Source: Datura wrightii
Taxonomy: Eukaryota; Streptophyta; Magnoliopsida; Solanales; Solanaceae
Direction of reading: 5' to 3'
Length of the DNA: 64,000 bases
NCBI GenBank assembly: GCA_035772735.1
Contig: JASDFA010000006.1
Location: 26,825,501 to 26,889,500, forward strand
Shown here piece after piece: positions 56,936 through 64,000 of this stretch (its first letter is position 1; every line of letters starts with the position of its first letter). The translations under genes and the position numbers were made by a program. The notes below the pieces were generated by a model that did not search any database, was not told the origin of the DNA, and was given only the letters and a program-made list of their open reading frames with translations.

Positions 56936-57769
56936 CCTCGTGTGTTCCATGGGTCTCAACTATCCGATAGAGGAAGCGATTGTATACACAACATATGCGT
57001 TTGTATTTTGTTTCATCATCATTCCATTACATATTGATTTTGAGTGGTGAAATAACAAGTGATTATGAAAGTGACTTGTTTTTCTCCTTGTATGGTTGAG
57101 ATGATTGTTATAGTTGATATGTTAAGGTTGATACTCATATTATAATTCTATGATATCAATTGGTTCAGATATTTCTTCTGGGTTGATTACTGTTATCTTT
57201 AACTACTAAACAATCTTCGAATTGAGCTCTTATACCTGATGTCTATGATTAATTGTTGAGAAGGGTAGTGTAGGACCAACACTCATCATTGTTTTATATA
57301 AGAGTCAACCACAATGTTATTGAGTACATGTATTCCCGTACTCACCCTTGATTTTTCTACATTTTTTGGGTTCAGGTTTAGTTACAGGAACGTGTGGCAG
57401 TTGAGTCATCGTTAGTACCTGAGGTTTCATATTAGAGGTCAAGGTGAGTTGCTTTGTTATTTCGCAGCACTGGATTTTGAATTCATTTTCTTTTATTGTC
57501 TTTTCTTTCTCGACAACATGTAGACTTTCAGACTGGTGTATTTTGAATCTTAGATGTTTTTGTACTTGTATGACCAAATTCTTGGGGTTTTGAAGCTATG
57601 TCAGTTTTTATTATGACTTGGGATATGAATCTTAATTCTAGTGATGTTTTAAATGAATTTCTGCTTGTTTTTACTTTTTATTCGTCTCAAATATTTTGTA
57701 AATGAATAGGGTTCACCTACGGGGAATAGTGGATGCCCTCATGGCATAATGAGATTTTGGATCATGATA

Positions 57770-57827
57770 TATCGTCGAATGATTAGTTAACTTGTATATC
57801 TTTATTCACACGAACAGAGTTATCATA

Positions 57828-57830
<3 letters not shown>
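57770..57830. other. Short non-coding flank right of T3
   Basis: Sixty bases between the T3 LTR end and the microsatellite. The first five bases, TATCG, may be one copy of the T3 target duplication, but the other copy cannot be found. Confidence 0.4.

Positions 57831-57919
<89 letters not shown>
57831..57919. repeat. Compound microsatellite (CA)n(TA)n
   Basis: CA repeats at 57831-57863, then TA repeats to 57919 broken by two TACATA interruptions. Frames on both strands through it are artefacts. Confidence 0.97.
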
Positions 57920-57924
57920 GTCTT

Positions 57925-58500
57925 CTCTCAATTCATGTAGCAACATAAAGAGGTGCACCATGATGCGGCTCTCTGGGTGGTGCGCTATTTTAAGAAGAAT
58001 CTGGGACAAGGAATAGTGATGCAAAAAGATTGTGACCTCTATCTATATGAATGGTGTGATTCAGACTAGACACTAGCCAAGTGATTACTTACCAAGTGGT
58101 TTATCTCGCTTGGAAACTCATCTGTGTCTAGAAGACCAAGAAGCACCATATTATGTCCTACTCATCAACAGAGGTGAAATATAGATCGATGAAGATGTTT
58201 ATCTATGGATTGAAATAGTTGAGACGTATCCTGCATAGTTTGGGAGTGAAGCACGAGCGTTCTGCCAATGTATATTTAGATAGTCAAGCGACATTGAATA
58301 TTGCCTAACATTTAATCTTTTAGTAATGGATCAAATATATTGAAGTGGATTGCCACTATGTACAGAATGAGTTGCTAAGTGGTATTATATCTCCTAGCTA
58401 TGTTCCCACTTGTGAACAGTTGGCTGAAATTTTTAAAAGTTGTTAGGGAAGTGGCAATATGAACATTTACCTCACAAGTTGAATATTCGAAATACTCATG
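57925..58500 (+). pseudogene. Ty1/copia RNase H remnant
   Basis: Readable in pieces: AALWVVRYFKKNLGQGIVMQKDCDLYLYEWCDSD (about 57967-58065, broken text), then WFISLGNSSVS (58098) and RCLSMD, then LGVKHERSANVYLDSQATLNIA in shifted frame (about 58240-58300), IEVDCHYVQNELLSGIISP (about 58337) and CEQLAEI. This is the plant Copia RNase H order, up to its C-terminus. The reading frame is lost in many places. The rest of the element is absent to the left, where the microsatellite sits. Confidence 0.85.
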
Positions 58501-58510
58501 CACTAACTTG

Positions 58511-58541
58511 AAAAAAAAAAGGGGGGGGGGGGAGGGGGGGA
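58511..58541 (+). promoter_or_regulatory. Expanded polypurine tract of the Copia remnant
   Basis: A run of A then G, broken by one A, right after the RNase H end. It is at the place of a Copia PPT but longer than usual, so slippage has probably extended it. Confidence 0.55.
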
Positions 58542-58890
58542 TAATTAAATGTATATTGTATCTTGTGATAAATATATGCATTGTAAACCTAATAGGTTAG
58601 GGTTTTAGGAGGTCTATCTTTTGTATACTAATATATTTTATTGCTAATGAGAAAGCAAAGAAAAATCTTCAAAATATCGTCGTCTTTTTTCGTGTTTTCA
58701 ATTCCTTTATTTTTAGCAATTATGCATTTATTGATTTGATGTAAACACGATATAAATATATTTTTGATTGTGATTGAGAGGGCGAAAAGACTAAATTAAA
58801 GATTTTCTGAATATTGTTTAAACTTAAAATTATGTTGTGCGAATATTCTACTAAGAAAGAAGCAAGTGGTGTATTGACAAGCAAGGGTCG
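58542..58890 (+). other. Probable Copia LTR remnant and AT-rich sequence
   Basis: Text after the PPT ('ttgtaaacctaataggttagggttttagg', then a TATTTTATTG region and 'gagaaagcaaagaaaa') has the look of a Copia LTR, but I could not define TG/CA ends or a partner. Confidence 0.35.
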
Positions 58891-58989
58891 AGCCACCCTT
58901 GTACGAGGCGTGTCGCTTCATCGAAAATTTATACGGTATATATAGATTAAATTTTAATGTTATAGGTATATATTCCAGTGTTGACACCT

Positions 58990-59110
58990 CTTGACACAAG
59001 ATGGATGATTAGCCTCGCGGTTAAGTGGTTGCAAACTTTTCTTAAGGTTGCATGTTTGACCACCCCCCCCCCCCCTCCCTCTCCTCCTGCAACAAAAGTA
59101 TAAATTTTGT
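58990..59110 (+). mobile_element. tRNA-derived SINE-like head
   Basis: A possible Pol III A box (TTAGCCTCGCGGTTAAGTGG, 59012-59031) and B box (GGTTGCATGTTTGACCAC, near 59046-59063), ~35 bp apart, are followed by a poly-C run and a pyrimidine tract. This spacing is that of a tRNA-related SINE of the Solanaceae type. The 3' end and target duplication were not found. It could also be a decayed tRNA gene. Confidence 0.5.
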
Positions 59111-62100
59111 CCCCTTTCTTTTTTTTTTAAGCGACTGAAACAAAATTTTCAGCTTTTTTCTTTTTTAAGATTGAACATGACGTTATTTTTTTAAATTAAA
59201 AAAACGTGTGGGGAGTGAGGACAGGGTATTAGGGTTAAAAAAAGGTACGGAGAGATTAAACAAATAACCAATTTCACAATGTGAGCCCGCTTGTTTATTC
59301 TTCTCTGCAACTCTGTCGAGTGTCGATTGTTGTTATAATAATGTAATTACTTTATGCTTTTATTAGTAAAAATATTTTAAGAGATGAAATCTCGTCGAGT
59401 ACGGTTGTGATAATGAAATTACTTTCTGCTTTAATTAGTAAAACTTATTTTATTAATTTTTTGTATATTTATTTTTTTATATTTTGACACTCATTAATAT
59501 AAATGTTAACTTCGCCACTGACAAGAGGGTTTTAACTCAGTGTGAATGCTTATTCAATGAAAGCATTCATATATGCAAGACGACATTATTATAACGATGA
59601 TTGTAGCTAAAAGTGTCTGAACCATAAAATGTTCATCTTTTTATTTTATATACATTTGCGTGTGTGAAAACATTTGCTTACGCTAAAGATAGTAATTATT
59701 CCTTTAAAGGTGATTCCTCTATTAGTTGCCGCACTTTCTTGGTAAATTTTCTAATTTTGAGTAATTATTTTTTACCAGAAATTTTACTATATTCAGATAT
59801 TGTTTTCTTTTTCCAGGTGATGTCCACTGCTTGTTCACATTAGTACCTATATGAAAAACCCCTAAAATAAATCCTTATCTTTACTTTGTGTCTCCTTATT
59901 GTAAGGAAATTTTTTACAAAAAAATAAATCTGCCGTGAATTTATCATTCTTGGCTTTTCCTGCCTCTCTCATTTTACTTATCAGTTTGTTCTTTTTTTCC
60001 TCAAAAGAATACTTATGATTGTTATCTAACTATAGTCCTTGAAAATGTTCGGACCAAAAGCTACTAGTTGCTAGTGCAGAAATATTGCACTAAGTATCCG
60101 ATTATAATTTGGTATATTGTTTAGTTAGAGTTTTCATTTTAATTTGACTTTATATCTTTTCACATATCAAAATATAATATAAAAACAAAAAAAATTAATT
60201 TTATATATTTCCAATACGAAAAATTATGTAATTCCTATTATTGTGCACTACAAACTTTCTTGAACTTTTTGTATAATACTTGCCAATGTATTATTTTTCA
60301 AAAGTCAATTTAGATTAATTTTATTTAATATTTTTTTTAAAAAAAAAATTCATACTGATATGAGAAGAATTGTAATTTATAGTAATTTTTTATAATTATT
60401 GAATATTTAAATTGTAATTCTTTAAAATATTAAATTAATCTAACTCAATTTAGCTTCAAATATTGATCGAATTGATTCTCAAAAGGTAAACTATGACAAC
60501 TAAAATGGGACGATTAGTGTGGATATTATCAAGAAGAATTAATCTGAATAGCTGCCCACTCAATCGCATAAACTTAAAATAGCTGACAGATGTATAATAT
60601 ATATATAATTCATATATAATTAATATATAATTTATGTATATCAGCTAAAAAAAATAATAACAAATCCAATCTTCTATTTGAGTAAAAGATTCCTACCATC
60701 AATAAATATGAATTATTGGAGTATCTAATGGAACATAATAAGTCCAAAGACAGCTTTGCTTAATACTTAATCAAAATTTATGAACGAAAGCAGCTATGAA
60801 AAAATAAATAAAAATGAACCAACATACACGAATTAGACAAATTGTATTGCCGTTAGAAGTCCAGCATAGGCTTGTATTACTCTTTCACTAATCCCCATCA
60901 TTATAGAATGTTTCATCTTGAAAGGGTAAAAGGTAAAAGGTAAAAGATAACCTTGCTTAGTACTTAATCAAAATTAGGAATTATGAAGCTTTATTAATAT
61001 ATAGCTAGCCTTTCACTAGACCTCACATGATTTACACTAACCGCCCCATGCATGCTTTAAACTTCTATTTTTCATCTCTTTAACCTTATTCTTTAATTTA
61101 GCAAAGCCACTTTTGCTAAACTATTTATCTTTTTGTGTTGAATTTTCTAATTCTTAACTAATACTCCATATATAAGCTAAGTAAACTTGATTAAGCTATA
61201 AGAATTTTCCCTTTTAGGCTAATGACATAAATTCATGATGTGCTTAATTCTCCAAAAGGTTGATCAATTAGCTGGCATTGACTATGATATTCTCTTTTCT
61301 ATAATTATTATTACTGTAGCTTTTACTTTTTACTCATTTGTTTTAATCTAAGAGAATGGTTAAATCCATGATTGAAGGACCACAGGCAGATCTAGTCTTC
61401 AGCAACACAGTCATTCGAACCCAGTATTTTTGAGTTTTAACACACACACTATACATATGTGTGTGTATATAACGTACTAATCTTTTAATAAATATTAATT
61501 TTGAACATTTAATTTCAAATATACATGAATACTTCATTCAATATTAAGAATCTTTTAAGGTCAAAACAGACAACTGAAATTCGTGAATCTTTATCCTCAA
61601 CCGAAACCTTGAGAAGGGTCTAACCGTGTTTTTGGTACAGTGAAAAATATTTTTTTATTTCTCGTGTTCGCTTAATTAAAAATTTTGAATAGTATTGATT
61701 TTTTAAAAAAACTTCTTGAAAATAAGAAAAATAATTTTTCTAATAAAAGTAAAAAAAACAAGTCACATGGTATGTTCTCCATCCTCACAAGTCACAACTA
61801 TCCACCTCACCTCACTCCGCCCACCACCCCCGCCCCACCCCTAAACCCCTCTCCATCCACAATATTTATCACCCTACTCCCACCTTATCCTCATTCTCAT
61901 CTTTATAATTTGTATTAAATATATAGAATATTTTAAACCCGCAGCTGTGCTTGAAAGAACTTATCAGATTTATTTGTCTTATAACTTAAATAATATGAGC
62001 TACATAATAGCCATTCCATGATCAATTTATCTATAGAACTTGAGTCTGGGTGGAAGTTAGATCTTAAAACAATTAACAACATGTAATAACAGTATCATCC

Positions 62101-62300
62101 TGATAATATAATCTGACTGACTTAGTTGATCTCAAAATGGTTGTGTACTAACAATTCAATCTACAACTTGCTAGGTATATGCACGTACAAGCACTTCCCT
62201 TGTCAAAAGAAAATGGCACAGGTATAAATAATCAGATCTCGTTATAATGATAGTATTTTTTAAAAATTTCATGATTGCTATCGTGAGGTGTTGTAACAGA
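59111..62300. other. AT-rich intergenic sequence without recognisable genes
   Basis: An imperfect ~75-bp tandem duplication at about 59331-59455 ('taattactttatgcttttattagtaaa' in the first unit, 'aaattactttctgctttaattagtaaa' in the second). Otherwise homopolymer runs and TA-rich stretches (60595-60650). At 61620-61960 the text ('ggtacagtgaaaaatattttttt') loosely resembles a dispersed Solanaceae repeat; its proline-rich 77-codon frame has no support as a gene. Confidence 0.6.
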
Positions 62301-62495
62301 GGCGGATCCACGATTTAAAATTTATGGGTTCAATTTTTCAGATTTTAAGATTGAACCCAATATATTTATAAAGTTATGGGTTTATATCTATTACTTATTA
62401 TAATTTTAATAAATTTCACACATAATTTATACTTCGCATCAAAAGTTATGGGTTCAATTGAATCCATAACTTCTTCATCCATCCGTCTCTGTGTT
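62301..62495 (+). repeat. Dispersed Solanaceae-type repeat (agaggcggatccacgattt...)
   Basis: Starts 'cagaggcggatccacgatttaaaatt' with 'atgggttcaa' soon after, and closes with an inverted 'ttatgggttcaattgaatccataac'. I recognise this opening from many Solanaceae introns and intergenic regions, but I am not sure of the class (MITE or SINE). Ends and target duplication not resolved. Confidence 0.5.
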
Positions 62496-63760
62496 GTAAT
62501 ATATGTTTATTGACATTTAACGTTTAAATCTCATTTAATTGCTATAAACAAAAGTGCGCAAAAAATAGTTTAGTGATTTTGTGTACCAAGAAGAAAGAAT
62601 GTATTTGTTAACCAATTCAATCAAAAAAAAATAATAGAAAGAGTAAGAATGTAAAAAAAGCATACACTAATAGCTTTTTCTCATGAAGTTATGACTATAA
62701 CTGATGGTCCCATTTAAATATAATTTTTTTCGTTTAGATATTCGTATTTGAAATTTACATTAATAATGATTACAATAAATATTTTAATATTTTATTTTTA
62801 TAAATAATATATTTTATACAAAATATTATGACACAATATTTGAATAAAGTTGTTATAGCGTGATAATTTTACAAGGAATATACCGTTGTAATGAATGTCA
62901 CTGTTGTTATAAGTAGAATATTTCTATAGCAAAGTAAAATATAACATAAAAAATTAGTTATGAAGAAAATCAGACCATTATAATAAAATGATATTATAAC
63001 AACTAATAATTATAACGAGGTTTAATTGTAGTGCAAAGTAAAAGTATAATTTATCCATAACCAAAAACTACAAATGCCTCAACAACTTTATAGTAAAGTG
63101 AAAGAGAAGGACTCCCTTCAAGGTCTGCCATTACGTTTCTTGATGTTTCTCTTATTTTGTTTGGTGAAGTATATATGTTGCATGACCTCTTATTTACCTT
63201 CTCTCTCTCTTATTTGATATTTTACTTTCTACACAATACTTTTTAAAGCCTTTCTCGACATTTTCTTCTATATTTCTCCCTCCTTTTCTTCAATATCTTC
63301 TAATCAATTTATTCAATACAACGATCTATGTAGAATGAATTTCACATGAAGTGACCTGCTGTGGCCTATGGACTTGAAATATTGAGTACTGGGAAATAAC
63401 TTCTTAGCCCAGTTGATCCATATTGATTGGCCCAACCCTCCTGCCTTCCCTTTCCTAACTTTTTGCTGCCTAGTAGGGTAGGGCCGATGGCCCATATTTC
63501 CTTATTGGTCTGCATGGTTACATAATTGCAACTTTTTAAAATTGTAACTATAAATGTTACAATTATTTTCTTAATTACCTAACATACAATATATACCTTA
63601 TACATAATTAAATATATATTATAAATATGATAACTTTTTATAAATCGAATAAGTAATAATTTCTTTCATAATTTAAATAGATTAAATATGATAAAAATTT
63701 AATATGTATTATTATATTTAACAACATACATATATTAAATATGCTAAATATGTTAAATAT
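62496..63760. other. AT-rich intergenic sequence
   Basis: No coding frame above 60 codons that looks real. Around 63390-63500 three GGCCCA/AGCCCA words (63406, 63430, 63488) fall close together in a less AT-rich patch. Otherwise nothing recognisable. Confidence 0.5.
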
Positions 63761-63815
<55 letters not shown>

Positions 63816-63820
63816 TTTAA
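63761..63820. repeat. Microsatellite (ATT)n followed by (TTTA)n
   Basis: ATT units up to about 63800, then TTTA units to about 63820. Confidence 0.95.
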
Positions 63821-64000
63821 AAAGAATTGTTCATCTTATCCTCATATTTATCATCCATAAATTTTTCTTTTACTTTAGTCTTTCACATATAAAGATTATG
63901 AACATAATATATATTAGACACCATAAACTATATATATTATATTATGCATGTGTATCAATATATCATATTATATGATTGAAGCATATATGTGCATCTACTT

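Larger units (their letters stand above)
54684..57769 (+). repeat. 3' LTR of T3
   Basis: Starts TGTAATGATCC and ends TTTTGGATCATGATA, a decayed form of the usual TTTTGGGTCGTGACA, giving 3086 bp. It contains a cluster of TTCGC palindromes (55218-55380), a 265-bp tandem duplication (55322-55851) and a minisatellite (56690-56935). The stretch from 56988 matches the fragment at 43448-44016. Confidence 0.78.

Noticed and set aside
56651..56959. 102-codon minus-strand repeat protein
   Set aside because: Minisatellite read in frame; units are not whole codon multiples throughout.
57792..58016. Small frames with His-Thr and Ile-Tyr repeats
   Set aside because: Translations of the CA/TA microsatellite.
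59012..59063. Functional tRNA gene
   Set aside because: A and B box-like words are present, but no cloverleaf or acceptor stem could be drawn.
61685..61918. 77-codon proline-rich frame resembling an extensin-like tail
   Set aside because: Low-complexity C-rich patch in intergenic sequence; no signal peptide, no SPPPP repeats, no neighbours.

Overview
This is a plant nuclear window, almost certainly from a Solanaceae genome. It is dense, nested LTR retrotransposon sequence from about 1 to 58.7 kb, followed by AT-rich gene-poor sequence to 64 kb. I found no intact host gene, tRNA, rRNA or CRISPR. Most open frames here are fragments of decayed polyproteins or chance frames in LTRs. The Solanaceae call is inference: it rests on the type of Athila-like third ORF (putative plant transposon protein domain), the Tekay/Del LTR types and the dispersed repeats near the right end.

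Layout. Element A is an Athila-like Ty3/gypsy element on the minus strand and spans most of 0.8-43.4 kb. Its 5' LTR is 41802-43447, with a tRNA-Asp-type primer site beside it. Its gag-protease is 29.1-31.3 kb, with the first codons at 41538-41574. Its RT-integrase part is lost. Its ORF3 survives in three pieces (26939-27422, 15275-15465, 3071-4565). Into A went: T2 (Tekay-like, plus strand, 31353-41532, TSD CTCGG) in gag codon 13; T1 (Tekay-like, minus, 15471-26933, TSD TATAC) in ORF3; and B (Athila-like, minus, 4566-15269) in ORF3 only about 195 bp from T1. B carries a solo LTR of the T2 family (6358-9072, TSD AACAG). One LTR of T1 carries a solo LTR of another Athila-like family (17408-18753, TSD GGATT). 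A itself sits in a T3-type LTR, of which 43448-44016 remains; a third Athila-like element, C (44017-52366, minus), lies in the same LTR. Then come a Tekay-type LTR piece (52367-53753), the end of element T3 (53758-57769, plus), a Copia RNase H remnant (57925-58500), a SINE-like tract and AT-rich DNA.

How the parts relate. A keeps gag-protease and ORF3, B keeps only RT-RNase H-integrase, and C keeps integrase and ORF3, so together they show the full Athila-like plan: LTR, PBS, gag, protease, RT, RNase H, integrase, spacer, ORF3, 3' noncoding region, PPT, LTR. None is coding-competent. T2 has near-identical LTRs but a wrecked interior, which suggests it moved in trans.

The most striking signal is not a gene. 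Clusters of short CpG-bearing palindromes (core ACG-N3-CGT, or CTCCGTG-N-CACGGAG) fill comparable parts of LTRs and spacers in unrelated lineages (Athila-like and Tekay). The flanking bases tend to change in complementary pairs from one cluster to the next. A second unusual signal is a set of consistent splice-like sites around ORF3: TACTAAC plus AG|GTACAATG before it in two copies, and AG|GTATGTT after it.
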